Assembly: GCA_020628305.1 (NCBI GenBank)
Contig: JAHDFH010000002.1
Coordinates: 69,197 to 113,432, forward strand
Reading direction: 5' to 3'
Length of the DNA stretch: 44,236 bases
Source: Acidimicrobiales bacterium
GTDB taxonomy: Bacteria > Actinomycetota > Acidimicrobiia > Acidimicrobiales > SZUA-35
In this document: positions 32,872 to 41,937 of the stretch, one piece after another
How the letters are laid out: every line of letters starts with the position of its first letter
Numbering within the stretch: position 1 is the stretch's first letter
Notes under the pieces: model-generated
What the model was told of the DNA's origin: nothing
Databases searched by the model: none
What the model saw: only the letters and a program-made list of their open reading frames with translations
Position numbers and translations under genes: made by a program

Positions 32872-34371
32872 GTGGACTTTACTAATCTGATGGCATCTTT
32901 TGGAGTTGTTGACCGTTTGGACGTCGAGGGCGGGCATCCGGCCATCAGTCCAATTGATGGCACGGAGCTTGCCAAGGTCCACCTGCAGTCAAATACAGAG
33001 GTTAAGGCAACAATTGATCGCTCAACGACTGCTGCTGAGCAATGGAGAAAGGTCCCTGCACCTGAGCGTGGAGAGCTAGTGCGGCTGCTTGGTAATAAGC
33101 TTCGCCAGCATAAAGAGCCGCTAAGTCAGGTTGTTGCCTACGAGAACGGCAAAATCATGGCTGAAGCTCGAGGTGAAGTTCAAGAAATGATCGATATCTG
33201 TGACTTTGCAGTGGGGTTGTCCCGCCAATTGTATGGTTTGACTATCGCCTCTGAGCGTCCGCAGCACTCACTGCGCGAGAATTGGCATCCGCTCGGGGTG
33301 TGTGCTGTAATAACAGCCTTCAATTTCCCTGTGGCTGTTTGGTCTTGGAACGCAGCTTTAGCTCTTGTTTGTGGAAACTCAGTCATATGGAAACCCTCCG
33401 AGAAAACTCCACTAACAGCTATGGCTGTTTCTGCTTTAGCTGAACAGGTGCGATTAGAAGCAGGAGCGCCAGAAGGGGTCATGGAGCTCTGTCTTGGCGA
33501 CGCGACAGCTGGAAAGGTGCTCGTCAACTCTGCGAAAGTTAACCTAGTTTCAGCGACAGGCTCAACCCGAATGGGGCGTAGTATTGGGCAAGCCGCAGCA
33601 GAGCGGTTTGCAAAGGTTATCCTCGAACTTGGCGGAAACAATGCCATGATAGTCGCCCCAACTGCTGATTTAGAGTTAGCAGTTAGAGCTATTGTTTTCT
33701 CAGCGGTAGGCACAGCTGGTCAGAGGTGTACAACTCTAAGAAGACTTATTGTGCACAAGAGCATCTACGACGAAGTTATCGGCAAGGTTCGCCTTGCTTA
33801 CCAGAGCTTGCCTATTGGATCGCCTCTCGATGAAGCAACCCTTGTTGGTCCGTTAATAGACGAGGATGCATTCAATAACATGGTCACCGCTCTTGATGCA
33901 GCAAGAGGCGAAGGTGGGGTAGTGACTGGTGGGCAGCGAGTAAAAACAGAAGAAACGAAGGGAGGCTACTATGTTCAACCAGCAATCGTTGAGTCAGCTC
34001 AACAGCTGTCGGTCTCGTTCTCAGAAACCTTCGCTCCAATTCTTTATGTCACTATGTATGAAGAATTTGACGATGCTATTGCAATGAACAATGCAGTGCC
34101 TCAGGGGCTGTCATCTTCGGTCTTCACCAATGACTTTAGAGAAGCTGAGCTGTTTTGTTCTGCGGTTGGCTCTGATTGTGGTTTAGCAAATGTTAACGCT
34201 GGACCATCCGGTGCTGAAATTGGCGGCGCTTTCGGTGGAGAGAAAGAAACTGGTGGCGGTCGTGAATCTGGCTCTGATGCTTGGAAGGCTTATATGAGGC
34301 GACAGACGAACACGTTGAATTACTCAAACGAAATGCCGCTGGCGCAGGGCATAACTTTTGGAGATGGATGA
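32872..34371 (+). CDS. amaB: ALDH7-type aldehyde dehydrogenase (alpha-aminoadipic semialdehyde dehydrogenase)
   Basis: 499 residues. The NAD-dependent enzyme should oxidise alpha-aminoadipate semialdehyde, the product of lysine deamination at carbon 6, to alpha-aminoadipate. Catalytic residues are Glu in ILELGGNNAM and Cys in GTAGQRCTTLRRL. The end (SGAEIGGAFGGEKETGGG, GRESGSDAWKAYMRRQTNT) is nearly word for word that of antiquitin/ALDH7A1, which sets it apart from other ALDHs. The next gene, a lysine dehydrogenase-like protein, would supply its substrate and starts one base after its stop. The ribosome site AGGGGA precedes a GTG start. Confidence 0.88.
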   Translation: MDFTNLMASFGVVDRLDVEGGHPAISPIDGTELAKVHLQSNTEVKATIDRSTTAAEQWRKVPAPERGELVRLLGNKLRQHKEPLSQVVAYENGKIMAEARGEVQEMIDICDFAVGLSRQLYGLTIASERPQHSLRENWHPLGVCAVITAFNFPVAVWSWNAALALVCGNSVIWKPSEKTPLTAMAVSALAEQVRLEAGAPEGVMELCLGDATAGKVLVNSAKVNLVSATGSTRMGRSIGQAAAERFAKVILELGGNNAMIVAPTADLELAVRAIVFSAVGTAGQRCTTLRRLIVHKSIYDEVIGKVRLAYQSLPIGSPLDEATLVGPLIDEDAFNNMVTALDAARGEGGVVTGGQRVKTEETKGGYYVQPAIVESAQQLSVSFSETFAPILYVTMYEEFDDAIAMNNAVPQGLSSSVFTNDFREAELFCSAVGSDCGLANVNAGPSGAEIGGAFGGEKETGGGRESGSDAWKAYMRRQTNTLNYSNEMPLAQGITFGDG

Positions 34372-34372
34372 T

Positions 34373-35443
34373 ATGAAAAAACTTGCAGTATTGGGGCTTG
34401 GCAAAGTAGGTCATCTAGCGGCCGAGTTATTAGCAGATGCAGGGTTTGAGGTAACTGGCGTTGACCAACGAACAAATCTGCAAAGCACGTTAGGCAATGT
34501 TGTTTCTATTGATGTTGCAGATCGGTCGCAATTGGCGAAAGTTCTGGGCACACAGGACGCCGTGGTCTCATGTCTTCCGTACCACTTGAACATGACCGTG
34601 GCTGAAGTTGCCCATGACTTGGATATTAACTACTTTGATTTGAGTGAGGATGTTCCAACAACACAGCGGATCCGCGAGTTGTCAAAGACCTCCGAAAAAG
34701 TCATGGCACCTCAATGTGGACTAGCTCCAGGTTTTATAGCAATAGCGGGTGCAGACTTGGTAGCGAAGTTTGCAAGCTGTCGTTCACTACGCTTGCGCGT
34801 TGGAGCGTTGCCTCAAAACCCCACAGGGATGCTTGGCTATGCCTTCAACTGGTCTCCCAAAGGCGTTGTCAACGAATACCTCAACGACTGTGAAGTCATA
34901 GAAGAGGGCGTTCATAAATGGGTATCGCCAATGGAGTGGAAGGAAGCCATATTTATCGAGGGTAATGAGCTTGAAGCGTTTACAACTTCTGGAGGTTTGG
35001 GCACGATATGTGAAACCTATTTAGGGGTAGTCGACAATATCGACTATAAAACGATTCGATACCCAGGCCATGTCGATCTCATGAACTTTTTCTTTCACGA
35101 ACTATTGATGAGAGAGCAGAGAGATCTTGCTGGGGAAATCCTTACTAACGCTAAGCCTCCTGTTAACGATGACGTCGTATTGGTGCATGTTTCGGCTGAA
35201 GGCACGATGGCAGATTCTCAGCAGTTGTTCCGGGAAGAGTTCGTGCGATCATACCAACCAAAAGAGTTACTTGGCAAACATCGAACAGCAATCGCTTGGA
35301 CTACAGCTGGCTCTTTAACCAGCGTCGTCGAAATGGTAGCTAACGGTATGTTGCCTAACCAAGGTTTCTTGAAACAGGAAGAAATCCCACTCGAGAAGTT
35401 TCTTGAGACCAACACCGGACAGCTCTTTCTTACGGAGCAGTAA
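34373..35443 (+). CDS. Saccharopine dehydrogenase family protein, probable L-lysine 6-dehydrogenase
   Basis: 356 residues from the ATG at 34373, with GGAG at 34360-34363; a TTG at 34358 and an ATG at 34364 are in frame but poorly placed. The Rossmann start VLGLGKVGHLAAELLADAGF and VDQRTN (acidic Asp, NAD preference) are followed by DAVVSCLPYH and the family signature APQCGLAPGF. It lacks the lysine-ketoglutarate reductase half of bifunctional enzymes. With an ALDH7 gene upstream the simplest role is lysine to aminoadipate semialdehyde; a saccharopine dehydrogenase is less likely because no partner is present. It abuts ornithine cyclodeaminase with no gap. Confidence 0.75.
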   Translation: MKKLAVLGLGKVGHLAAELLADAGFEVTGVDQRTNLQSTLGNVVSIDVADRSQLAKVLGTQDAVVSCLPYHLNMTVAEVAHDLDINYFDLSEDVPTTQRIRELSKTSEKVMAPQCGLAPGFIAIAGADLVAKFASCRSLRLRVGALPQNPTGMLGYAFNWSPKGVVNEYLNDCEVIEEGVHKWVSPMEWKEAIFIEGNELEAFTTSGGLGTICETYLGVVDNIDYKTIRYPGHVDLMNFFFHELLMREQRDLAGEILTNAKPPVNDDVVLVHVSAEGTMADSQQLFREEFVRSYQPKELLGKHRTAIAWTTAGSLTSVVEMVANGMLPNQGFLKQEEIPLEKFLETNTGQLFLTEQ

Positions 35444-36481
35444 ATGACTAGTGTTTCGTTCCTATCAGTTGAAGAGCTCCTCGAGTGGCTTCGGACTCAA
35501 GATATACAGACACTTCTAGTTGAGCTCACAGAGCGAATAGAAGCAGATTTTCTACGCTGGGACTCTTTCGATAAAACACCTCGAGTGGCTAATCACTCCC
35601 AATTCGGGGTGATTGAATTAATGCCAACCCAAGACGAGATTACTTACGGATTTAAGTACGTCAATGGCCATCCCATCAATACAAAATTAGGGAAGCAAAC
35701 AGTCACAGCCTTTGGTGTGCTTTCGGATGTGGAAAGTGGCTATCCCCGCTTTCTTTCTGAAATGACCTACTTGACAGCGCTGCGCACCGCAGCAACCTCG
35801 GCCATGGTGGCCAAGCATCTAGCTCGTAAAGACTCAAAGCATATGGCAATGATCGGGGCTGGAGCTCAGGCTGAGTTTCAAGCTCTCGCTTTCGCAGCTG
35901 TGGTTGGGATTGAATCATTTGCAGTGACAGACACCGACCCCGCAGCTGTTGAGAAGTTCATCTTGAATATGCAACCCTACGGCTTTGAAATTGTCTCATG
36001 CCTCGACGCTAATTCAGCAACCGCAGGTGCGGATGTCATAACGACTTGCACAGCCGATAAACGCAACGCGATCGTGTTAGAAGACGCCGACGTTGCTCCT
36101 GGTATGCACATCAACGCAATCGGGGGAGATTGCCCCGGCAAGACTGAGCTAGAACTAGACATTCTTAATGGAGCCACTGTATTTGTTGAGTACGAGCCGC
36201 AAACCCGTATTGAGGGCGAAATTCAAGCAGTTGATGACGATTTTCCCGTCACCGAATTCCACCAAGTTCTAAAAGGGCAAGCACCGGGTCGAATCTCTGA
36301 CTCCCAGATAACCCTCTTTGACTCTGTAGGGTTTGCTATCGAAGACTTCAGTGTTCTGGCTTTCATCGAGGAAAGAGTTTTTGACACCCAGCATGTCGTT
36401 GGCCTAGACCTTGTTGCTGAACCAGCTGAGGCTAAAGACCTCTTTGCGAACATCGCCAGAAAGGGCAATAGTAATGGTTGA
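35444..36481 (+). CDS. ocd: Ornithine cyclodeaminase
   Basis: 345 residues. It converts L-ornithine to L-proline and ammonia with tightly bound NAD. FKYVNGHPINT holds the substrate-contacting Lys, TALRTAATSAMVAKHLARK and IGAGAQAEFQALAF form the Rossmann core, and NAIGGDCPGKTEL carries the catalytic Asp. EYEPQTRIEGEIQ and SQITLFDSVGFAIEDF match Pseudomonas OCD, so the assignment is more specific than the mu-crystallin superfamily. The ATG follows the preceding TAA directly, and the stop lies inside the arginase gene. With arginase next to it, the pair gives arginine to ornithine to proline. Confidence 0.92.
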   Translation: MTSVSFLSVEELLEWLRTQDIQTLLVELTERIEADFLRWDSFDKTPRVANHSQFGVIELMPTQDEITYGFKYVNGHPINTKLGKQTVTAFGVLSDVESGYPRFLSEMTYLTALRTAATSAMVAKHLARKDSKHMAMIGAGAQAEFQALAFAAVVGIESFAVTDTDPAAVEKFILNMQPYGFEIVSCLDANSATAGADVITTCTADKRNAIVLEDADVAPGMHINAIGGDCPGKTELELDILNGATVFVEYEPQTRIEGEIQAVDDDFPVTEFHQVLKGQAPGRISDSQITLFDSVGFAIEDFSVLAFIEERVFDTQHVVGLDLVAEPAEAKDLFANIARKGNSNG

Positions 36482-37391
36482 ATCCAAAATTGATTTGATC
36501 GGCATCGGCATGGACCTTGGCGGAGCTAGAAGAGGAACCGATTCAGGACCGTCAGCGGTTCGAATTGCTGGTCTAGTGAATTCGCTGATCAAGCTCGGCC
36601 TAGAAGTCAATGATCAGGGCAACTTGCTAGTTTCTGATGGTTTCGATGCTTCAGTGGGTGATCCCAAGGCAAAATATCTTGAACAAATTGTCTTTGCCTG
36701 TGAGACATTGGCTAACACAGTTCAGAATTCACTCGATCACGACGCATTTCCCTTAGTCATCGGAGGTGATCACTCAATAGCTTGTGGGACAATCGCTGGC
36801 GCTCGTCGGCATCTGCAATCAAGAGACTCTCAGCTTGGAGTGATTTGGTTTGATGCGCACACCGACATGAATACTCCGCAAACTACTCCAAGTGGCAATG
36901 TACATGGGATGCCCTTGGCTGCTTGCCTTGGGAAGGGACCAGACAGTCTTGTCAACCTGGCTGGACAGGTACCCATGATAGATCCAGCCAAAACGGTGCT
37001 AATAGGCGTCCGCTCAGTGGATGATCGTGAGCGCAATTTCGTCCATGAGACAGGTTGTCGAGTTATCACCATGCGAGAAATTGATGTTCGAGGGATGTCT
37101 GCGGTGGTCGATGAAGCCATTGAGATTGCGACAACTGACACAGCGGGCTTTCACTTGTCGTTCGATTTGGATGGCTGTGATCCTTCAATAGCTCCAGGCG
37201 TGGGAACTCGGGTTCCTGGAGGGGTCAATTTGAGAGAAAGCCACCTGTTTATGGAGTTGGTTGCTGAGAGTGAAAAACTGCTTTCGATGGAGTTTTGCGA
37301 AATTAACCCAATCATCGATTTCGGAAACCAAACCGCAGAGCTAGCCGTAGAGCTTGCCTGTTCTGCCTTCGGCAAGCGTATCCTAGGCTAA
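36474..37391 (+). CDS. rocF: Arginase
   Basis: 305 residues from the ATG at 36474, overlapping ocd by eight bases; an open frame from 36411 lies inside ocd. It hydrolyses arginine to ornithine and urea with a binuclear Mn centre: GGDHSIACGT, WFDAHTDMNTP, SGNVHGMPLAACLG and SFDLDGCDPSIAPG. The HGMP loop and the end EINPIIDFGNQTAELAVE are arginase features; agmatinases differ there. No urease or ammonia gene is in view. Product ornithine feeds the upstream cyclodeaminase. GTG of queG follows its stop directly. Confidence 0.9.
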   Translation: MVESKIDLIGIGMDLGGARRGTDSGPSAVRIAGLVNSLIKLGLEVNDQGNLLVSDGFDASVGDPKAKYLEQIVFACETLANTVQNSLDHDAFPLVIGGDHSIACGTIAGARRHLQSRDSQLGVIWFDAHTDMNTPQTTPSGNVHGMPLAACLGKGPDSLVNLAGQVPMIDPAKTVLIGVRSVDDRERNFVHETGCRVITMREIDVRGMSAVVDEAIEIATTDTAGFHLSFDLDGCDPSIAPGVGTRVPGGVNLRESHLFMELVAESEKLLSMEFCEINPIIDFGNQTAELAVELACSAFGKRILG

Positions 37392-38522
37392 GTGAGCTCA
37401 AGAACGCTAGGTCAAACTGTCTGTGATGTAGCTCTTCAAGCTGGCTGTTCCTCAGTGGGGATCATCGAAGCGGAGATAATGACGTTGTCTCGTGAGGCGC
37501 TATTGAACCGCAAAGCTTTAGGCCTTGCGGGGGATATGCAGTTCACCTACCGCAACCCTGAAAGATCAAGTGACCCCAAAAGGATTATGTCAGAAGCCCG
37601 GAGCATAGTGGCGGCAACATTTGCATACTCAAATCCCACACAAGCCCGATATTCAGAGGCCACGGCTCCAGGCGTTGGTGTTATCTCACGCTTCGCCCGA
37701 GATAACTATTATGCTCAGCTGCGAACCTCTTTGGCCGCAGTCGCTGATTGCCTTCGTGACAGAGGTTACAAAGCCGAGGTCGTTGTCGACTCGAATGCCT
37801 TGGTTGATCGAGAAGTAGCTTGGCGCGCAGGCCTTGGCTGGTTTGGTAAGAATTCGATGGTGCTTTCTCACAAGGATGGTTCCTGGATTTTACTTGGGTC
37901 AGTTGTTACGGACGCAGAACTACCATCAACCGTGGATGCTCCCGCAGCGGACGGATGCTCGAGCTGTACGAAATGCATTGACTATTGTCCAACTAAGGCA
38001 ATAATCGCTCCGGGTGTGATAGATGCGAGACGATGCATTGCCTGGTTGGTGCAAAGCCCCTCTTCGATCCCAATTGAGTACAGACCAGCAGTTGGTACGC
38101 GTCTATATGGATGTGATGAATGCCAAGAGGTTTGCCCACCCAGCCAAATAGCGCTCGGCTCTTCAACTCCTGAAGATCTAGACAGATCCCAAGTCGACCT
38201 TTACTGGATTCTCTCTGCGTCCAATTCTGATATCTTGGCTAACGTTGATTCTTGGTACATCCCAAAGCGTGATCCTGACTATGTCAGACGTACAGCCTTG
38301 GTTAATCTTGGAAATTCAGCAGTTGAAGAAGACGAACGCACGTGGCCGACCATAGAGCGTTATCTTCGCAGTGATAACGTGCTGCTTCGTTCTCATGCTG
38401 TTTGGGCGGCGAAACGTTTGGGCTTTGCGGAACGCGTAGCGGAGGTTTTGAAACCAGAGCAACTTCTGGAAGTTGAAGCTGAGATGGAAGCTGCTGTCGA
38501 GTTAAGGAGCAAGTCGCTGTGA
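37392..38522 (+). CDS. queG: Epoxyqueuosine reductase
   Basis: 376 residues; cobalamin- and Fe-S-dependent last step of queuosine synthesis in tRNA. The N-terminal cobalamin-type domain has RYSEATAPGVGVISRFARDNYY and GWFGKNSMVLS; two 4Fe-4S clusters are marked by CSSCTKCIDYCP and CDECQEVCP with a further Cys in RRCIAWL. A C-terminal helical (HEAT-like) part has ALVNLGNSAVEEDER. It starts with no gap after arginase and overlaps pimB by GTGA, so it is locked into a transcript with unrelated functions. No other que genes are in view; salvage of queuine or distant genes must supply its substrate. Confidence 0.93.
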   Translation: MSSRTLGQTVCDVALQAGCSSVGIIEAEIMTLSREALLNRKALGLAGDMQFTYRNPERSSDPKRIMSEARSIVAATFAYSNPTQARYSEATAPGVGVISRFARDNYYAQLRTSLAAVADCLRDRGYKAEVVVDSNALVDREVAWRAGLGWFGKNSMVLSHKDGSWILLGSVVTDAELPSTVDAPAADGCSSCTKCIDYCPTKAIIAPGVIDARRCIAWLVQSPSSIPIEYRPAVGTRLYGCDECQEVCPPSQIALGSSTPEDLDRSQVDLYWILSASNSDILANVDSWYIPKRDPDYVRRTALVNLGNSAVEEDERTWPTIERYLRSDNVLLRSHAVWAAKRLGFAERVAEVLKPEQLLEVEAEMEAAVELRSKSL

Positions 38523-39631
38523 GTAAGCACCTTTTGGTTACTAATGATTTTCTACCCAAAGTGGGTGGCATACAGAACTACTTGTTTGATCTTTGGTCAG
38601 AGCTTCCTCCTGACTCCTTTGCTGTCTACACAACCCAGTATCCAGGCGACCAAGCGTTTGATTCAGGATGCGATTTTCAGGTCATACGTTCGCGGCATCG
38701 TTGGTTGGGGCCATACCCATGGCTCGTAAGGCGGATAAGGTCCATTGCTGAACAAGTTGGCGCAACTCACCTGATATTTGATCCTGCTTGGCCGCTAGGC
38801 TTTATTGCACCTACTGTTGGATTGCCGTATGCGGTAGTTCTCCATGGAGCTGAAGCTGTTATTCCGGCATCGGTGCCAGGGCTGGCAACCATGTTTAGAC
38901 GAGCTGTGAACAATGCCGAGCTGATAATTGGTGCAGGTCAATACCCTCTAACGTCTTGTCCTGATGGCGCAAACCGTGTAGTTATTCCGCCAGTTGTGGA
39001 CACAGATAGGTTCTGTCCAGTCTCTGCTGAACAAAAGAGAGCGCTTCGAGCGAGTCTAGGGATTGAGCCGCATGAGTTCTTGATTTCAGGAGTATCACGA
39101 CTTGTCAGCCGAAAAGGCTTCGACCTACTAACGCTGGCGGTGCAAGAAGTTTCAAAGACTCACCCAGTTAAGTTATTGATTGCAGGTAGTGGAAAACAAA
39201 AAGGCAAACTGCTTAAGTTAGCGAATGCATCTAGTGGCAACGTAAAACTGCTCGGGCGTATAGCTGACCAGAAAGTCGTCGAACTTTACCAAGCCAGCGA
39301 CGCAATGGCCATGATTTGCCACGACCGCTGGTTCGGTTTGGAACAAGAGGGTTTTGGTATTGTTTTTCTTGAAGCTGGTGCTTGTGGGGTGCCTCAAATC
39401 GCTGGTCGTAGTGGTGGGTCACACGAAGCAGTCATCCATGGCGAGAGTGGTCTCGTCGTCGAAGAACCGACCAGCGTCAAAGCAGTAGCTAAGACAATCG
39501 AGTTTATGTGCACAAACCCAAGTGATGTGCAGAACATGGCCATTGGAGCGCGCCGAAAAGCTGAGCTCCATAGCAGTGCGGCGGTTGTAAGAGACCTAAA
39601 GGCTAGCCTTGAAGAGTGGATTGAGAAGTAG
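38519..39631 (+). CDS. pimB: PIM mannosyltransferase PimB (GT4)
   Basis: 370 residues. It adds the second mannose (2- and 6-position mannosylation) of PIMs on the cytoplasmic side. It opens with HLLVTNDFLPKVGGIQNYL, much like mycobacterial PimB' (Rv2188c), has the donor-site VSRLVSRKGFDLL and KLLIAGSGKQ, and the E-x7-E motif EGFGIVFLEA. It starts at GTG within the last bases of queG. The following SRPBCC gene also neighbours pimB in mycobacteria (Rv2185c), which supports the call. Confidence 0.88.
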   Translation: MSKHLLVTNDFLPKVGGIQNYLFDLWSELPPDSFAVYTTQYPGDQAFDSGCDFQVIRSRHRWLGPYPWLVRRIRSIAEQVGATHLIFDPAWPLGFIAPTVGLPYAVVLHGAEAVIPASVPGLATMFRRAVNNAELIIGAGQYPLTSCPDGANRVVIPPVVDTDRFCPVSAEQKRALRASLGIEPHEFLISGVSRLVSRKGFDLLTLAVQEVSKTHPVKLLIAGSGKQKGKLLKLANASSGNVKLLGRIADQKVVELYQASDAMAMICHDRWFGLEQEGFGIVFLEAGACGVPQIAGRSGGSHEAVIHGESGLVVEEPTSVKAVAKTIEFMCTNPSDVQNMAIGARRKAELHSSAAVVRDLKASLEEWIEK

Positions 39632-39672
39632 AAAACAAGGAACCTCCTGGTGGAGCGAAGCCATTTTGGGTC

Positions 39673-39678
39673 TATTCT
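39673..39678 (+). promoter_or_regulatory. Predicted -10 box (leaderless) of the SRPBCC gene
   Basis: TATTCT followed by six bases and the ATG at 39685. An earlier in-frame ATG at 39679 abuts the box. Confidence 0.55.
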
Positions 39679-39684
39679 ATGGAT

Positions 39685-40143
39685 ATGACCACTCCAGTTC
39701 AGTCTGATCAAGCCCATCGAACAACAGTGGTGGCAGCTAGCCCTGAGCTCTGCTACCAGGTTGTAGCTGATATTGCTAAGTACCCAGAGTGGGTACAAGA
39801 GATAAGCAACGTCGAGATCGTTTCCAGTAACGCTGGAGGCCAAGTAACCGAAGCAACATTTACCGCTGAGTCCTTTGGGAGATCTACTACGTACACGTTG
39901 GCCTATGACTACTCAGAATCGCCGTCGAAGTTGAGCTGGACCTTGGTAGAAAGTGACATAGTTTCTGAGCTCGCTGGAAGCTACGAATTTTCTGCTTTGG
40001 AAGGTGCCGAGACGCAAGTTAACTACTTTGTTTCGGTTAAGGTAGCAGTTCCGCTACCTGGATTTATCAAAAGAAGGGCAGAAGACAAGCTGATTTCCTC
40101 TGCTCTAGCAGATTTCAAGGCCTATGTAGAGGCTAAATCGTAG
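39685..40143 (+). CDS. SRPBCC (START-like, cyclase/dehydrase) family protein
   Basis: 152 residues. TTVVAASPELCYQVVADIAKYPEWV is the typical start of SRPBCC ligand-binding proteins and VNYFVSVKVAVPLPGFIKRRAED their end, a helix-grip fold for hydrophobic ligands. The family includes mycobacterial Rv2185c next to pimB. Ligand unknown; lipid handling is plausible by location. The second Met is taken as the start because the -10 box would place transcription there. Confidence 0.85.
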   Translation: MTTPVQSDQAHRTTVVAASPELCYQVVADIAKYPEWVQEISNVEIVSSNAGGQVTEATFTAESFGRSTTYTLAYDYSESPSKLSWTLVESDIVSELAGSYEFSALEGAETQVNYFVSVKVAVPLPGFIKRRAEDKLISSALADFKAYVEAKS

Positions 40144-40190
40144 CCAAAAAACTTCGAAAGTAGCCCTACTTTTGTGTCGAAGTACTCTAT

Positions 40191-41885
40191 ATGCGACTGT
40201 TGCGATACGACTTTGCGGGCGAACACACTAAGTTTGAGTTACACCCACTGCTTACTGTGCTGCACGGGACATCTTTAGAGCATCAACATCGCTTGCTTCG
40301 CTCTCTCCGTGAGTTCGGATCGGGCTCAGTGAATAACTTGTCCGGGCTAGTGGAACACGACGGCTTGCTGGTTCAGCTAGATGGTATCTCGGCCCCTGAT
40401 CTTGGCAATTTCGGAACCGAGCAAGAAGTAGTTGCTTACTTCGGATCTGAGCAGCATCCATCTACTCAAGGGCTGCTAGCTCAAGAAGTTATGTACTCTG
40501 AGCGCAAGTTAGAGATTGCCTCGGTTCGTCTGGAAGAGCTACGGTCCGATTTCGATCCTGGTCTGAAGGCTGAGCTCTTCGGGCTTCGGCAAAGACTGGC
40601 TGGCCTTAGAGGAGAGCTGCAGCAGACTCCTATGAAATCTGAATTTGAGATGCTGGTAGATCAGGTACAAGCCACGTTTGCAGAAATTGTCTCACTAGCC
40701 CCAACCTTGATTAACACCCCAGACGGTGTTCCGGAGCTGATTGCTGAAATTCAGGACCTTGAGCACAAAAGAGCTGATGTCGACCGCAGACTCCAGCAAC
40801 ACTATGCCGAGATCTCCGAGATTGATATTCAACACAAAGAAGCCAAGGCAGCTCTAAGTAGTGCAGAAGCTGCTGCGCAGCCAGTTCTACTGTCGGGAGA
40901 TGAAGAGAAGCGCCTTGAGACCTTGGCCGATCCATCGTCTGATCTGTCACGTAAAGGTAAGTGGCGCAATCAGCTAACAGAGGAAGAGAAGCAGGAGCTT
41001 GAGCACCTTCTAGAAAAGGTTGGAGTGGACTCAGCAACACAATACTGGCTGTTCCGGTTGAACCCAACAGCGCCAAAGGACAAGCGCGCTGCAGTTGTGG
41101 ATGCTAGAGCACACTATGAAACTCTCGGCAATCGTCTCAAAGTAGAGAAGGCTCGGCTGGAAGCCAATCCTGAGGTGAGTGAGATCAAAGCCAAGGACGC
41201 CGATTTACTGAAGCGTGCGGAGGCCTACCTTGGATTTGCTACGAGAGAGGCCTTAGTCGAAGCTTTATTGGCACTTTCTGAAGAAGTGCAGAATCCAGCT
41301 TGGGTCACAAAGATGGAAGCTCTTAGAGAGGTGTTGCGTCGCAATAACCTGCTTAGAGCAGATGAAATGCCCTCAAGCGAAGTTCTGCAATGGACTGAAA
41401 CGTGGTTAGCAGAATCCCCTGGCGATGTTGAGCCCGACAGTGAAGAATCTGAAGAAGAGCTGCTTGGTCAAATAGGCGATCTTGAAACCAAGCTCTTTCG
41501 CCATGAACGTGCGTTATCGCAGATCGCTACAGCCGAAGCTGAGCAGTCTAAAGCACAGGCAGAGGCTGTTAAGCTTCTCGAATCGATGTCTTCATTTGTG
41601 GATGTTTCAAGCAGCCTTACCGGGAAACAGATCGAAACATCAGTCTATGAGATGGCGGGTTCGATATCGAGTGGTACACGAAACAGCGTGCCAGTGGTAG
41701 TTGTGAGCAATTTTGAGGGTTTATCCAAGGCCGATATCCACAAACTGTTCGAGGCCTTTTCTACACTTTCAGCTCAGTTGCAGCTGATCGTAATCACGGA
41801 AAATCGCGAAGCTCTTGCTTGGGTCTCAAACGTCGGTCTAGAGAAAGCTTCCGCAGTTCTTGGACGCCAGCCGGTTCGTAGCTAA
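40191..41885 (+). CDS. SMC/RecN-like coiled-coil protein with degenerate ATPase motifs
   Basis: 564 residues. The layout is that of an SMC/Rad50-like ATPase: an N-terminal beta-rich start (LLRYDFAGEHTKFELHPLLTVLHG), a long coiled coil at about 95-480, and a C-terminal block VPVVVVSNFEGLSKADIHKL (500-519) then LQLIVITEN (530-538), which sits where Walker B and the D-loop would be. The Walker A position reads LHGTSLEHQHRLL (24-36) with no GxGKS/T, and the Walker B acid pair is absent. I infer a pseudo-ATPase scaffold. It has neither clear operon partner nor ribosome site; TACTTT (40167-40172) is a possible -10 box. Alternative view: a lineage-specific coiled-coil protein of unknown fold. Confidence 0.65.
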   Translation: MRLLRYDFAGEHTKFELHPLLTVLHGTSLEHQHRLLRSLREFGSGSVNNLSGLVEHDGLLVQLDGISAPDLGNFGTEQEVVAYFGSEQHPSTQGLLAQEVMYSERKLEIASVRLEELRSDFDPGLKAELFGLRQRLAGLRGELQQTPMKSEFEMLVDQVQATFAEIVSLAPTLINTPDGVPELIAEIQDLEHKRADVDRRLQQHYAEISEIDIQHKEAKAALSSAEAAAQPVLLSGDEEKRLETLADPSSDLSRKGKWRNQLTEEEKQELEHLLEKVGVDSATQYWLFRLNPTAPKDKRAAVVDARAHYETLGNRLKVEKARLEANPEVSEIKAKDADLLKRAEAYLGFATREALVEALLALSEEVQNPAWVTKMEALREVLRRNNLLRADEMPSSEVLQWTETWLAESPGDVEPDSEESEEELLGQIGDLETKLFRHERALSQIATAEAEQSKAQAEAVKLLESMSSFVDVSSSLTGKQIETSVYEMAGSISSGTRNSVPVVVVSNFEGLSKADIHKLFEAFSTLSAQLQLIVITENREALAWVSNVGLEKASAVLGRQPVRS

Positions 41886-41925
41886 ATTTGCATTGTGCTG
41901 ACCACTACTATAAGGGTGGAGCGGC

Positions 41926-41931
41926 TAGGAT
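41926..41931 (+). promoter_or_regulatory. Predicted -10 box of alaC (leaderless)
   Basis: TAGGAT followed by six bases and the ATG at 41938. Confidence 0.6.
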
Positions 41932-41937
41932 CGTGAA

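Noticed and set aside
36474-37391. Agmatinase (speB)
   Set aside because: The SGNVHGMP loop and the C-terminal EINPIIDFGNQTA stretch are arginase-type, and ornithine cyclodeaminase is next to it.
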